Positions 44,121 through 53,648 of a stretch of DNA of 64,000 nt are shown here, one piece after another. A model generated the notes under the pieces. That model was not told the DNA's origin. It did not search any database and saw nothing but the letters and a program-made list of their open reading frames with translations. Made by a program: the position numbers and the translations under genes. This stretch comes from Peribacillus simplex (GTDB lineage Bacteria; Bacillota; Bacilli; Bacillales; DSM-1321), in assembly GCF_030123325.1 (NCBI RefSeq), contig NZ_CP126106.1, positions 1,640,001-1,704,000 of the forward strand, given 5' to 3'. Numbering within the stretch: position 1 is the stretch's first letter; the number at the start of each line of letters is the position of its first letter.

Positions 44121-45251
44121 ATGGGCAATGAGTTATTGGATGCTCTCTATATTTTAGAAAACGAAAAAGGAATTTCCAGGGAGGTTTTGATCGACGCGAT
44201 TGAATCTGCCCTTATATCGGCATATCGCCGTAACTTTAACCAAGCACAAAATGTACGTATCGACTTGAATCTTGGTAAAGGAACTATGCGTGTATTTGCC
44301 AGAAAAGACGTTGTTGACGAAGTGTTCGATTCACGTCTGGAAATTTCTGTTGAAGAAGCAAGAGCAATTGATCCCAACTATCAGTTAGAGGATATTGTCG
44401 AAATGGAAGTAACACCTAAGGATTTCGGCCGTATTGCTGCACAAACAGCAAAACAGGTCGTCACTCAAAGAGTGCGTGAAGCTGAACGGGGCATCATTTA
44501 TGCCGAATTCATCGATCGCGAAGAGGATATCATGACTGGCATCGTTCAACGCCAGGATTCCCGATTCATTTATGTGAGCCTAGGTAAAATCGAAGCTTTG
44601 CTCCCGGTGAATGAGCAAATGCCGAATGAACAGTATAAACCTCATGACCGCATTAAAGTTTTCATCACTAAAGTTGAAAAAACTTCCAAGGGTCCGCAAA
44701 TTTTTGTATCCCGTTCACACCCTGGCCTTTTAAAACGTTTATTCGAAATCGAAGTGCCTGAAATTTTTGATGGAACAGTAGAAATTAAGTCAGTTGCCCG
44801 CGAAGCAGGCGACCGTTCAAAAATCTCCGTGCACTCCGATAACGAAGAAGTCGATCCTGTCGGTTCTTGTGTAGGCCAAAAAGGACAGCGTGTTCAGGCC
44901 ATCGTCAATGAATTGAAAGGTGAAAAAATCGATATCGTTAAATGGTCGGAGAATCCGGTCATTTTCGTTGCGAATGCTTTAAGCCCTTCAAAAGTACTTG
45001 AAGTTATTGTTAAAGAAGAGGAAAAGGCGACGACTGTAATCGTTCCGGATTATCAACTTTCCCTGGCAATTGGTAAGCGTGGACAAAATGCCCGTTTAGC
45101 TGCCAAGCTTACAGGCTGGAAAATTGATATCAAGAGTGAAACGGAAGCCCGCGAAGCTGGTATTTATCCTGTGGAAGAACAGGAATTCCTTTTGAGCAGA
45201 GATAGTTATGTTACTGAAGAGGAAACAGATTTCGAAGAGGATAACGAGTAA
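44121..45251 (+). CDS. nusA: Transcription termination/antitermination factor NusA
   Basis: NusA binds RNA polymerase and nascent RNA, promoting pausing, intrinsic termination and antitermination. The 376 aa match the short Gram-positive form without the C-terminal acidic repeats of E. coli. It has an N-terminal RNAP-binding domain (about 1-130), S1 domain (about 135-200), and KH1/KH2 with GSCVGQKGQRVQAI and LAIGKRGQNARLAAKLTGW. The start follows AAGGGGG. Confidence 0.98.
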   Translation: MGNELLDALYILENEKGISREVLIDAIESALISAYRRNFNQAQNVRIDLNLGKGTMRVFARKDVVDEVFDSRLEISVEEARAIDPNYQLEDIVEMEVTPKDFGRIAAQTAKQVVTQRVREAERGIIYAEFIDREEDIMTGIVQRQDSRFIYVSLGKIEALLPVNEQMPNEQYKPHDRIKVFITKVEKTSKGPQIFVSRSHPGLLKRLFEIEVPEIFDGTVEIKSVAREAGDRSKISVHSDNEEVDPVGSCVGQKGQRVQAIVNELKGEKIDIVKWSENPVIFVANALSPSKVLEVIVKEEEKATTVIVPDYQLSLAIGKRGQNARLAAKLTGWKIDIKSETEAREAGIYPVEEQEFLLSRDSYVTEEETDFEEDNE

Positions 45252-45266
45252 TTCGAGGTGAAAAAG

Positions 45267-45542
45267 ATGAATAGCCGAAAAAAAATCCCGATGCGTAAAT
45301 GTGTGGCAACAGGCGAAATGAAGCCGAAGAAAGAACTCATTCGCATCGTTCGATCTAAAGAAGGGGAAGTCAGCCTTGATCCGACCGGAAAAAAATCGGG
45401 AAGGGGAGCTTATTTGACTCTTGATCGGGATGTTATCGAGCTGGCCAAAAAGAAAAATGTGCTGGCTAATCACCTTAGTACCCAAATCGATTCTTCCCTT
45501 TATGAACAATTGCTTGAATTAGTGAATAAGGAGAACAACTAA
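45267..45542 (+). CDS. rnpM: RnpM/YlxR, RNase P-modulating RNA-binding protein
   Basis: The 91-aa YlxR family protein has RKCVATGEMKPKKELIRIVR and GRGAYLT. B. subtilis YlxR has been renamed RnpM because it binds RNase P RNA and inhibits its activity. ATG 45267 follows GAGGTG with a six-base spacer; the GTG of that same sequence (45258) is a less likely start. It sits between nusA and ylxQ with gaps of 15 and 4 nt. Confidence 0.92.
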   Translation: MNSRKKIPMRKCVATGEMKPKKELIRIVRSKEGEVSLDPTGKKSGRGAYLTLDRDVIELAKKKNVLANHLSTQIDSSLYEQLLELVNKENN

Positions 45543-45546
45543 CAAC

Positions 45547-45852
45547 ATGACCCAACAACAACAATGGATGTCTCTATTAGGTTTGGCCAATCGAGCACGC
45601 AAGCTAATTTCGGGTGAAGAATTAGTGGTTAAAGAGATTAGAAGCGGTAATGCCAAAGTTGTTATTTTATCCGCGGACGCTTCAAAAAACACTGAAAAAA
45701 AAATATCTGATAAGTGCGCATTTTATCAGGTTCCTTTAAAAAGAGTCGAAAGCAGGTCAATGCTCGGCCATGCGATAGGTAAGGATGCTAGAGTTGCCGT
45801 CGCAGTTCTGGATGAAGGTTTTGCACAAAAACTCCGAACGCTGCTCGATTAA
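45547..45852 (+). CDS. ylxQ: YlxQ, L7Ae/L30e-family RNA-binding protein
   Basis: This 101-aa L7Ae-like protein (kink-turn binder) has LGLANRARKLISGEELVVKE and an ILSADASKNTEKK that resembles the family core. Its target in bacilli is unclear. The start follows AAGGAGAAC and is 4 nt after rnpM. infB follows after 19 nt. Confidence 0.9.
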   Translation: MTQQQQWMSLLGLANRARKLISGEELVVKEIRSGNAKVVILSADASKNTEKKISDKCAFYQVPLKRVESRSMLGHAIGKDARVAVAVLDEGFAQKLRTLLD

Positions 45853-45871
45853 ATTTTACGGGGGTGAACGT

Positions 45872-48031
45872 ATGACAAAATTGCGTGTATATGAATATGC
45901 AAAACAAAAGAACGTTTCAAGCAAGGATGTAATAAATAAACTTAAAGAAATGAATATAGAGGTAACAAACCATATGACAGCATTAGACGATTCAACTGTA
46001 AATAAATTAAACGATTCAATCAAACCTAAAAATGAAGAAAAAAACCAAGCTGCTGAACCAAAAGCTAACGCTACCGTCGCGAAGTACGAAGCTGAAGCGG
46101 ATGAAAAGAGCACAGTCAATAAAGAAAAACTGAAGAAGAAACCACCAGTTAAACCTGTAGGTACGAAAAAACCAACAGGTGGTCAGTTCAACAAGGGTCG
46201 CAATAACAAGAATAAAAATAATAAACAAAGACAACAAGCGCCTCAGGCACCTGTTACTAAACGTAAAGAAAGAGAACTTCCAGAGAAAATTACGTTTTAT
46301 GAGTCTTTGACGGTTATGGAACTTGGAAAAAAACTTCACCGTGAACCTTCTGAAATCATTAAAAAGCTCTTTATGCTTGGTGTTATGGCAACAATCAACC
46401 AAACTTTGGATAAAGATGCAATTGAATTGATTTGTGCGGAATACGGTGTAGTGGCAGAAGAAGAGATTCGTGTCGACCTAACAGACCTTGAATCACTTGT
46501 CACTGAGGACGCTTCTGAAGATTTGATTGAACGTCCGGCTGTCGTGACGATCATGGGACACGTTGACCATGGTAAAACGACATTGCTTGATTCTATCCGA
46601 CATACAAAAGTTACTGAAGGCGAAGCTGGCGGAATCACTCAGCATATCGGTGCATATCAAGTTAAAGTTAACGATAAGAAAATAACTTTCTTGGATACAC
46701 CAGGTCATGCCGCGTTTACAACAATGCGTGCCCGCGGTGCACAAGTTACCGATATCACCATTCTTGTCGTCGCTGCGGATGATGGCGTCATGCCTCAAAC
46801 GATTGAAGCGATCAACCATGCCAAAGCGGCAGAAGTTCCAATTATCGTCGCTGTCAATAAGATGGATAAAGAGGCTGCCAATCCGGACCGTGTCATGCAA
46901 GAATTGACAGAACATGGTTTAGTTTCTGAAGCATGGGGCGGAGACACGATTTTCGTACCAATTTCAGCTAAAAACGGTGAGGGTATCGATAGTTTGCTTG
47001 AAATGATTCTTCTTGTCAGTGAAGTGGAGGAGTATAAAGCGAATCCATCTCGTAAAGCAAATGGAACGGTTATCGAAGCACGTTTGGATAAAGGGCGCGG
47101 ATCGGTTGCCACATTGCTTGTTCAAAACGGAACGTTGAAAATCGGTGATCCGATTGTTATCGGTAATACATTCGGACGTGTTCGTGCTATGGTCAACGAT
47201 CTTGGACGCCGTGTTAAGGATGCAGGTCCTTCAACACCGGTTGAAATCACTGGATTGAACGAAGTGCCACAGGCCGGCGATCGTTTCATCGTCTTTGAAG
47301 ATGAGAAAACGGCCCGTCAAGTTGGGGAAGTGCGTGCACAGAGACAACTTGCTTCACAACGTAATGAGAAATCCCGTGTAACCCTGGATACATTATTCGA
47401 GCAAATGAAAGAAGGGGAAATTAAAGAATTGAACATCATTCTAAAAGCTGATGTTCAAGGTTCTGCGGAAGCAGTAGCCGCTTCCCTGAATAAAATAGAA
47501 GTGGAAGGCGCTAAAGTGAAAATCATACACATTGGCGTCGGTGCAATTACAGAGTCTGACATCATCTTAGCTACAGCTTCGAATGCAATCGTCATCGGAT
47601 TTAATGTCCGTCCTGACGTGAATGCGAAACGTGCAGCTGAATCAGAAAATGTTGATGTCCGTCTTCACCGCATCATCTATAAAGCGATCGAAGAGATCGA
47701 GTCGGCTATGAAAGGGATGCTTGACCCTGAATTCGAAGAAAAAATCATCGGTCAGGCTGAAGTCCGTACGACTTTCAAAGTATCCAAAGTAGGTACGATT
47801 GCCGGTTCTTACGTTACAGAAGGAAAAATTACACGTGATAGCGGAATTCGCTTAATTCGTCAAGGTGTCGTCATTTACGAAGGGGAAATTGATGCATTGA
47901 AACGTTTTAAAGATGATGTAAAAGAAGTGGCAACGAACTATGAGTGCGGTATTACGATTAAAAATTACAACGACCTTAAAGAAGGCGATGTAATTGAAGC
48001 GTTTGTAATGGAAGAGATCGAACGTAAATGA
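45872..48031 (+). CDS. infB: Translation initiation factor IF-2
   Basis: IF-2 delivers fMet-tRNA to the 30S P site and promotes subunit joining. The 719 aa contain an N-terminal IF2N helix (VYEYAKQKNVSSKDVINKL), a Lys/Asn/Gln-rich linker (about residues 60-140), a second IF2N, then the G domain: GHVDHGKTTLLDSI, DTPGHAAF, NKMDK and SAKNGEGID. Domains II, III and the C-terminal fMet-tRNA-binding domain follow. ATG 45872 follows GGGGGTG. The stop overlaps ylxP (ATGA). Confidence 0.98.
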   Translation: MTKLRVYEYAKQKNVSSKDVINKLKEMNIEVTNHMTALDDSTVNKLNDSIKPKNEEKNQAAEPKANATVAKYEAEADEKSTVNKEKLKKKPPVKPVGTKKPTGGQFNKGRNNKNKNNKQRQQAPQAPVTKRKERELPEKITFYESLTVMELGKKLHREPSEIIKKLFMLGVMATINQTLDKDAIELICAEYGVVAEEEIRVDLTDLESLVTEDASEDLIERPAVVTIMGHVDHGKTTLLDSIRHTKVTEGEAGGITQHIGAYQVKVNDKKITFLDTPGHAAFTTMRARGAQVTDITILVVAADDGVMPQTIEAINHAKAAEVPIIVAVNKMDKEAANPDRVMQELTEHGLVSEAWGGDTIFVPISAKNGEGIDSLLEMILLVSEVEEYKANPSRKANGTVIEARLDKGRGSVATLLVQNGTLKIGDPIVIGNTFGRVRAMVNDLGRRVKDAGPSTPVEITGLNEVPQAGDRFIVFEDEKTARQVGEVRAQRQLASQRNEKSRVTLDTLFEQMKEGEIKELNIILKADVQGSAEAVAASLNKIEVEGAKVKIIHIGVGAITESDIILATASNAIVIGFNVRPDVNAKRAAESENVDVRLHRIIYKAIEEIESAMKGMLDPEFEEKIIGQAEVRTTFKVSKVGTIAGSYVTEGKITRDSGIRLIRQGVVIYEGEIDALKRFKDDVKEVATNYECGITIKNYNDLKEGDVIEAFVMEEIERK

Positions 48032-48309
48032 TCGTTGGCTCTGTCCAATGTGAATGCATCATCCATGACACCCATTCTTTGAAAGAAAAAAGGGCCGTGC
48101 TTCAGCGTGTCATGACACGGCTTAAGCAGAAGTTCAATATTTCTGTAGCAGAGACCGATTTTCAGGATTTATGGCAGCGGACAAAGATTACTATCGTAAC
48201 CGTAACATCCTCAAGGAAGGCTACTGAACGGGAACTTCAGAATGCCCTTAAATTTCTAGATTCTTTTCCGGAACTAGAGCGAACAATAACAGATATAGAC
48301 TGGCTTTAG
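48028..48309 (+). CDS. ylxP: YlxP, DUF503 family protein
   Basis: The 93-aa DUF503 protein begins MIVGSVQCECIIHDTHSLKEKR, with RAVLQRVMTRLKQKFNISVAE. It is found in the infB operon of most Firmicutes, and its function is not established. It overlaps infB by four bases and is followed by rbfA after 17 nt, so it is translated within this operon. Confidence 0.92.
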   Translation: MIVGSVQCECIIHDTHSLKEKRAVLQRVMTRLKQKFNISVAETDFQDLWQRTKITIVTVTSSRKATERELQNALKFLDSFPELERTITDIDWL

Positions 48310-48326
48310 GCTATCGAGGTGATATT

Positions 48327-48695
48327 ATGAGCCTTCGTTCAAATCGTGTTGGCGAACAAATGAAAAAAGAGCTGAGTGAAATTATCGGCCGAAAAATTAA
48401 AGATCCAAGAATCGGATTTGTAACAGTGACGGATGTCGCGGTTACAGGCGATTTACAACAGGCAACAGTTTATATTTCCGTTTTGGGTGACCAGGAACAA
48501 AGGGAGAAAACCCTGCAAGGTCTTGCTAAGGCGAAAGGATTCATGCGTTCAGAAATTGGGCAGAGAATCCGCCTGCGCAAAACCCCTGAGCTGTTTTTTG
48601 AATTTGATGAATCGGTCGATTATGGTAATCGTATCGAGTCGTTGATTTCCCAAATCAATTCAGAGGATAAACCGGCTGAAAAAGACGAGGAATAA
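48327..48695 (+). CDS. rbfA: 30S ribosome-binding factor RbfA
   Basis: RbfA binds immature 30S subunits at helix 1 and is needed for cold adaptation. The 122 aa form a KH-like fold with SNRVGEQMKKELSEIIGRKI, KDPRIGFVTVTDVAVTGDLQ and RIRLRKTPELFFEFDES. An acidic tail ends the protein. The operon ends with a strong two-part terminator. Confidence 0.97.
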   Translation: MSLRSNRVGEQMKKELSEIIGRKIKDPRIGFVTVTDVAVTGDLQQATVYISVLGDQEQREKTLQGLAKAKGFMRSEIGQRIRLRKTPELFFEFDESVDYGNRIESLISQINSEDKPAEKDEE

Positions 48696-48705
48696 GCAAG
48701 CAGTA

Positions 48706-48761
48706 AAAGGAGGCCGACTCAATAAGTGCTTTGCACTTCTTGAAGTCGGTCTCTTTTTTTT
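48706..48761 (+). terminator. Nested terminator after rbfA
   Basis: The outer stem GAGGCCGACT/AGTCGGTCTC (one wobble) encloses an inner hairpin AAGTGC-TTT-GCACTT and ends in a T8 run. Confidence 0.85.
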
Positions 48762-48848
48762 GAAAAAGGAAAAACACCTTTCGGAATTGGAATTCATTTT
48801 GCTTTATGATAGTCGTTTAGGGTGTTTTATAAATGATGAGGTGAAAGT

Positions 48849-49769
48849 GTGAACGGTATTCTTCCATTATGGAAACCCAAGGGATTGACATCCCATGATT
48901 GTGTTTTTAGATTAAGAAAGATTTTAAAGACAAAAAAGGTTGGGCATACAGGTACTTTAGATCCTGAGGTAACAGGGGTATTGCCTATTTGCATTGGCAG
49001 GGCAACTAAGATAGCCGAATATTTGACAGAAGCCGGTAAAGCGTATGAAGGGGAAGTGACCCTTGGTTTTTCAACGACAACTGAAGACGCTAGCGGTGAA
49101 AAAGTGGAAGAGAAGAAGATTGATCAAGTGATTCAGCGTAAACGGATTCTTGAAGTACTGGAAACATTGACTGGGAAAATTGAACAGACGCCGCCGATGT
49201 TTTCAGCGGTAAAAGTAAACGGGAAGAAGTTATATGAATATGCCCGTGCAGGGATAGAAGTGGAGAGGCCGACAAGGGAGGTGACCATCTATGAAATCAC
49301 CCTTCTCGATGATCGTTCTGAATTTAAAGGGGAAACCATTTCTTTTCGTTTTCGGGTCAAATGCAGCAAAGGAACGTATATTCGGACGCTTGCAGTCATG
49401 ATGGGTGAAGAACTGGGTTTTCCTGCCCACATGTCAGACTTGACACGTATTGAATCAGCAGGTTTTAAGCAGGAGGACTGTTTCACATTTGCTGAAGTGG
49501 AAGAGTTCATGGAGAGTGGACAAACGGATGAATTTCTGTTGCCTTTGGAGCGGGGATTATTTCATTTGCCCAAATTTAAGATTAGTGATAAAGTAGCAAA
49601 GAAAGTACTTAACGGTGCGGTATTGGAACAAACAAAGGATGTTGTTGTTGAAAAAGGGAAGCCTTTTGTGATGGTCGATCCAGCAGATAAGGCCATTGCC
49701 ATTTATCAAATACATCCGACAAAAGTGGGATTAATTAAACCTGTAAAAGTATTGGCACAAGAATTATAG
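48849..49769 (+). CDS. truB: tRNA pseudouridine-55 synthase TruB
   Basis: TruB makes the universal pseudouridine at tRNA position 55. The 306 aa contain the catalytic Asp38 in GHTGTLDPEVTGVLPI, with KPKGLTSHD before it and the C-terminal PUA-like segment. The start is GTG 48849, preceded by GAGGTG; no ATG fits the conserved N-terminus. ribC follows after 33 nt. Confidence 0.97.
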   Translation: MNGILPLWKPKGLTSHDCVFRLRKILKTKKVGHTGTLDPEVTGVLPICIGRATKIAEYLTEAGKAYEGEVTLGFSTTTEDASGEKVEEKKIDQVIQRKRILEVLETLTGKIEQTPPMFSAVKVNGKKLYEYARAGIEVERPTREVTIYEITLLDDRSEFKGETISFRFRVKCSKGTYIRTLAVMMGEELGFPAHMSDLTRIESAGFKQEDCFTFAEVEEFMESGQTDEFLLPLERGLFHLPKFKISDKVAKKVLNGAVLEQTKDVVVEKGKPFVMVDPADKAIAIYQIHPTKVGLIKPVKVLAQEL

Positions 49770-49802
49770 ACCGTTTTACCGCCGGAAAGAGGAGATTGAA
49801 AG

Positions 49803-50753
49803 GTGAAAGTGATCGCAATAGAGCATCCTCATCAATTTAATTCGGATGATTTTCCCGAGCTTGTAATGGCGCTTGGATTTTTTGATGGTATACATAAAGG
49901 TCATCAGATTGTCATTCAAACCGCCAAGAAAAAAGCCGATGAAATGAATCTTAAGTCAGCAGTCATGACATTTGACCCGCATCCTTCTGCAGTACTGGGT
50001 AGGAAAACGGAAAATATCCGCTATATCACTCCACTTGAAGATAAGGTGGATATCATAGAGTCGATGGAGATCGATTATTTATTCATTGTCCATTTCAGCA
50101 AGGAATTTGCTTCGGTACTGCCGGAACGGTTCGTTGACGAATACATTGTCGGGCTGAATGTCCGTCACGTAGTTGCTGGCTTTGATTATTCATACGGTCG
50201 CTATGGACAAGGAACGATGGAAGATTTGCCTGTTTACGCACAGGGAAGGTTCTCGCAGACAGTCGTTGAAAAACAGACACTTGAGGATGAAAAGGTTAGC
50301 TCGACTAGAATCAGGGAAACGCTCGGTAATGGCAACTTTTCCGACTTTTATCATTTGGCTGGCCGCCGCTATTTAACGAAAGGTAATGTCGTACACGGTG
50401 AAAAGCGGGGCAGGAAGTTGGGTTTCCCCACCGCTAATATTGAAGTAAGTGACGATTATATCTTCCCTGCTGCAGGCGTATATGCCGTCAGGATCAAAAT
50501 AAGCGGTAAATGGTATAATGGTGTTTGCAATGTCGGGTACAAACCTACGTTCCACGAAGAAAAGCCGAAGTATCCCACTGTAGAGGTTCATGCATTGGAG
50601 TTCTCGGGAGATATTTATGGCAACCAGGTATCGGTGGAATGGCATACAAGACTTCGGAGTGAACAAAAATTTTCCGGACTTGAAGCATTGGTCGCACAGA
50701 TCGAAACGGATAAGCAAAATGCAATAGCCTATTTTGCAAAGCTTGGAGCATAA
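49803..50753 (+). CDS. ribC: Bifunctional riboflavin kinase/FAD synthetase RibC (RibF)
   Basis: RibC converts riboflavin to FMN and FMN to FAD. At 316 aa it has the B. subtilis length. The N-terminal nucleotidyltransferase domain has GFFDGIHKGHQ, and the C-terminal flavokinase domain has GRKLGFPTANIEV and VYAVRI. The GTG start at 49803 follows GAGGAGATTG. Usually cotranscribed with truB. Confidence 0.97.
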   Translation: MKVIAIEHPHQFNSDDFPELVMALGFFDGIHKGHQIVIQTAKKKADEMNLKSAVMTFDPHPSAVLGRKTENIRYITPLEDKVDIIESMEIDYLFIVHFSKEFASVLPERFVDEYIVGLNVRHVVAGFDYSYGRYGQGTMEDLPVYAQGRFSQTVVEKQTLEDEKVSSTRIRETLGNGNFSDFYHLAGRRYLTKGNVVHGEKRGRKLGFPTANIEVSDDYIFPAAGVYAVRIKISGKWYNGVCNVGYKPTFHEEKPKYPTVEVHALEFSGDIYGNQVSVEWHTRLRSEQKFSGLEALVAQIETDKQNAIAYFAKLGA

Positions 50754-50763
50754 AAGACAAGAC

Positions 50764-50792
50764 TTGCAATTTTAATGAAAAACATGTATTCT
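50764..50792 (+). promoter_or_regulatory. Sigma-A promoter for rpsO
   Basis: TTGCAA, 17-bp spacer, TATTCT with a TG directly before the -10. Confidence 0.6.
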
Positions 50793-50799
50793 ATTGTAT

Positions 50800-50876
50800 G
50801 TATGAAAATAACCATTGCTTGGCTAGTCGAGACTCCGACGCTGGCTCGGTAATAGGTGATTTTACAGAATTTTAGG
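50800..50876 (+). ncRNA. Structured 5' leader of rpsO (S15 leader candidate)
   Basis: The untranslated leader has several short complementary segments: GTCG at 50826 with CGAC at 50836, and CGAG at 50828 with CTCG at 50845. It ends at the AGGAGG of rpsO. S15 autoregulates rpsO through a leader in Geobacillus and other bacteria. The same arrangement is likely here, but base pairing was judged by eye only. Confidence 0.5.
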
Positions 50877-50888
50877 AGGAATAATAAC

Positions 50889-51158
50889 ATGGCAATTACA
50901 CAAGTACGCAAAAACGAACTTATCGCTGAGTTCAGAACTCACGATACTGACACTGGATCTCCAGAAGTTCAAATCGCAGTATTAACAGAAGAAATCAACA
51001 ACTTGAACGGTCACTTACGCACACACAAAAAAGACCACCATTCACGTCGCGGTCTTCTAAAAATGGTAGGTAAACGTCGTAATCTTTTAACTTACCTACG
51101 TAACAAAGACGTTACTCGTTACCGTACACTAATTAACAAATTAGGTCTACGTAGATAA
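50889..51158 (+). CDS. rpsO: 30S ribosomal protein S15
   Basis: The 89-aa S15 has ELIAEFRTHDTDTGSPEVQI, KDHHSRRGLLKMVGKRRN and LLTYLRNKDVTRYRTLI. S15 binds the central domain of 16S rRNA early in assembly. ATG 50889 follows TTAGGAGGAA; the open frame upstream belongs to the leader. The ancient rpsO-pnpA pairing is kept. Confidence 0.98.
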   Translation: MAITQVRKNELIAEFRTHDTDTGSPEVQIAVLTEEINNLNGHLRTHKKDHHSRRGLLKMVGKRRNLLTYLRNKDVTRYRTLINKLGLRR

Positions 51159-51168
51159 TTTTTTCAGG

Positions 51169-51193
51169 AAGGCGGGAAATTTCCCGCTTTTTT
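51169..51193 (+). terminator. Terminator after rpsO
   Basis: GCGGGAAATTTCCCGC is a self-complementary stem flanked by A and T runs, ending in TTTTTT. Confidence 0.82.
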
Positions 51194-51248
51194 GATGTTA
51201 ATCAAATGATTTGGACGTGTTCTACTTAAGGCTGGGCCTTCGTCCTTG

Positions 51249-51275
51249 GGACTCGGCAGGAGCCGGGTCCTTTTC
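51249..51275 (+). terminator. Second hairpin/terminator upstream of pnpA
   Basis: GGACTCGGC pairs with GCCGGGTCC (9 bp, one wobble, AGGA loop), followed by TTTTCC. It could be a terminator for read-through from rpsO or a processing hairpin in a long pnpA leader. Confidence 0.6.
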
Positions 51276-51477
51276 CATTTATAAATGATCAGGATATACA
51301 TAATCAAATGAATGAAATTTTTATTCATTTTACTGTTAATGCTTGTTTTTTTCGTGCATAATAGGAATAGTTTGGTTTTAACTCGAGTTCAGTTACTTTC
51401 ACATATAAATGATTTAATCCAATACAGGTTTAGGTAAACTAAGCCTCTAAATGAAGATCCAGAGAGGGGTTTAATAA

Positions 51478-53595
51478 ATGGGACAGGAAAAACATACGTA
51501 TTCATTTGACTGGGCCGGCCGTAATGTAACGGTAGAGATAGGGCAATTAGCCAAACAAGCGAACGGGGCAGTTTTAGTCCGTTATGGAGAAACTGCTGTA
51601 TTAAGTACTGCGACAGCGTCAAAGGAACCTAGAAATGTCGACTTCTTCCCTTTGACAGTAAACTATGAAGAAAGACTTTATGCAGTCGGTAAAATTCCGG
51701 GAGGTTTCATCAAACGTGAAGGACGACCAAGTGAAAGGGCAATTCTTGCAAGCCGTTTAATCGATCGTCCAATCCGTCCGCTTTTCGCCGATGGTTTCAG
51801 GAACGATGTTCAGATCATCAGCATGGTCATGAGTGTCGATCAAGATTGCTCTACGGAAATGGCAGCTATGCTAGGTTCTTCCCTTGCACTTTCAGTTTCC
51901 GATATTCCGTTCGAAGGTCCAATTGCTGGAGTTGTGGTGGGGAGAATCAATAATGAATTCATTATTAACCCTACTGTTGACCAACTGGCCAAAAGTGACA
52001 TCAATCTGACGGTTGCCGGCACTAAAGATGCTATCAACATGGTTGAAGCCGGAGCAAATGAAGTACCAGAGGAAACCATGCTTGAAGCAATCATGTTTGG
52101 ACATGATGAAATCAAGAAGATCATTGCATTCCAAGAGAAAATCGTTGCTGAAATCGGCAAGGAAAAAATGCAGGTCACTTTATATCAAGTGGATGCTGAA
52201 CTGGAAGCAGAAGTGAAAGGCCTATGTGAAGCAGACTTGAACAAAGCTGTACAAGTTCAGGAAAAACATGCTCGTGAAGACGCGATCAAAGCAGTAAAAG
52301 ATCGTGTGTTGGTTCATTATGAAGAAGAAACTGATGAAGAAAAATTAAAGCAAATCAAGGAAATCCTGAATAAATTGGTCAAATCCGAAGTCCGCCGTTT
52401 AATCACGGAAGAAAAAGTGCGTCCGGATGGCCGTAATCCTGACGAAATCAGACCATTATCATCGGAAGTTACCATTCTGCCCCGTACACATGGTTCCGGA
52501 TTGTTCACGCGCGGACAAACTCAAGCGCTATCCATCTGTACATTAGGTGCTCTCGGTGATGTGCAGATTCTGGACGGACTTGGAACCGAAGAGTCAAAAC
52601 GTTTTATGCACCACTATAATTTCCCGCATTTCAGTGTTGGTGAAACTGGCCCTATCCGTGGGGCAGGACGCCGTGAAATCGGTCATGGTGCACTTGGTGA
52701 AAGAGCATTGGAGCCTGTCATTCCAAACGATAAAGACTTCCCATATACAATCAGACTTGTTTCTGAAGTCCTTGAATCAAATGGTTCAACATCACAAGCA
52801 AGTATCTGTGCAAGCACTTTGGCAATGATGGATGCCGGTGTTCCATTGAAAGCTCCAGTTGCCGGTATTGCTATGGGTCTTGTCAAAACAGGTGAGCACT
52901 ATACAATCTTAACGGATATTCAAGGTATGGAAGATCATCTGGGAGACATGGACTTTAAAGTCGCAGGGACTTCAAAAGGTGTTACTGCCCTACAAATGGA
53001 TATTAAGATTGAGGGTCTTTCAAGAGAGATTCTTGAAGAAGCTTTACTACAAGCCAAACATGGCCGGATGCATATTTTGGAATCAATGATGTCAACAATC
53101 AATCAACCGCGTGAGCAGTTATCCAAATATGCTCCAAAAATCGTTACAATGTCCATAAATCCGGATAAGATCCGTGATGTAATTGGACCGAGCGGAAAAC
53201 ATATCAACAAAATCATTGAAGAAACTGGCGTGAAAATCGACATCGAACAGGATGGAACGGTATTCATTTCTTCTACTGATGAACCAATGATCCAAAAAGC
53301 GAAGAAAATCATTGAGGATATCGTACGTGAAGTCGTAGTGGGCGAACTATACTTAGGTAAAGTTAAACGTATCGAAAAGTTCGGTGCCTTCGTTGAAATC
53401 TTCAATGGTAAAGACGGTTTGGTACATATTTCTGAACTGGCTGAAGAAAGAGTCGGAAAAGTGGAAGATGTCGTTTCACTTGGCGATGAATTATTGGTCA
53501 AAGTTACTGAGATCGATAAGCAAGGAAGGGTGAACCTTTCCCGTAAAGCGGTCTTGAAAGAGCAAAAAGAGGCAGCCAACCCTTCTCAATCGTAA
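51478..53595 (+). CDS. pnpA: Polynucleotide phosphorylase (PNPase)
   Basis: PNPase is the phosphorolytic 3'-5' exoribonuclease, important in mRNA decay. The 705 aa have two RNase PH domains (about 1-215 and 310-545, with RPDGRNPDEIRPLSSEV and FPHFSVGETGPIRGAGRREI), an intervening helical domain, then KH (DVIGPSGKHINKIIEETG) and S1 (GKVKRIEKFGAFVEI). The start follows GAGAGGGG. It is complete and is followed by a terminator. Confidence 0.98.
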   Translation: MGQEKHTYSFDWAGRNVTVEIGQLAKQANGAVLVRYGETAVLSTATASKEPRNVDFFPLTVNYEERLYAVGKIPGGFIKREGRPSERAILASRLIDRPIRPLFADGFRNDVQIISMVMSVDQDCSTEMAAMLGSSLALSVSDIPFEGPIAGVVVGRINNEFIINPTVDQLAKSDINLTVAGTKDAINMVEAGANEVPEETMLEAIMFGHDEIKKIIAFQEKIVAEIGKEKMQVTLYQVDAELEAEVKGLCEADLNKAVQVQEKHAREDAIKAVKDRVLVHYEEETDEEKLKQIKEILNKLVKSEVRRLITEEKVRPDGRNPDEIRPLSSEVTILPRTHGSGLFTRGQTQALSICTLGALGDVQILDGLGTEESKRFMHHYNFPHFSVGETGPIRGAGRREIGHGALGERALEPVIPNDKDFPYTIRLVSEVLESNGSTSQASICASTLAMMDAGVPLKAPVAGIAMGLVKTGEHYTILTDIQGMEDHLGDMDFKVAGTSKGVTALQMDIKIEGLSREILEEALLQAKHGRMHILESMMSTINQPREQLSKYAPKIVTMSINPDKIRDVIGPSGKHINKIIEETGVKIDIEQDGTVFISSTDEPMIQKAKKIIEDIVREVVVGELYLGKVKRIEKFGAFVEIFNGKDGLVHISELAEERVGKVEDVVSLGDELLVKVTEIDKQGRVNLSRKAVLKEQKEAANPSQS

Positions 53596-53611
53596 TGGAA
53601 AATGAAAATCC

Positions 53612-53648
53612 GGCATGCGATTCCTTGTGAATCTGCATGCTTTTTTTG
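53612..53648 (+). terminator. Terminator after pnpA
   Basis: GCATGC/GCATGC with an inner GATTC/GAATC helix, followed by T7. Confidence 0.8.

Larger units (their letters stand above)
51159..51477 (+). other. Intergenic region rpsO-pnpA with several hairpins
   Basis: This 319-nt region holds the rpsO terminator, a second strong hairpin (51249-51275), an AAATGAAT/ATTCATTT inverted repeat (51306-51331) and a possible pnpA promoter (TGTTAA 51334, CATAAT 51357, 17-bp spacer). No gene is present. Confidence 0.6.
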
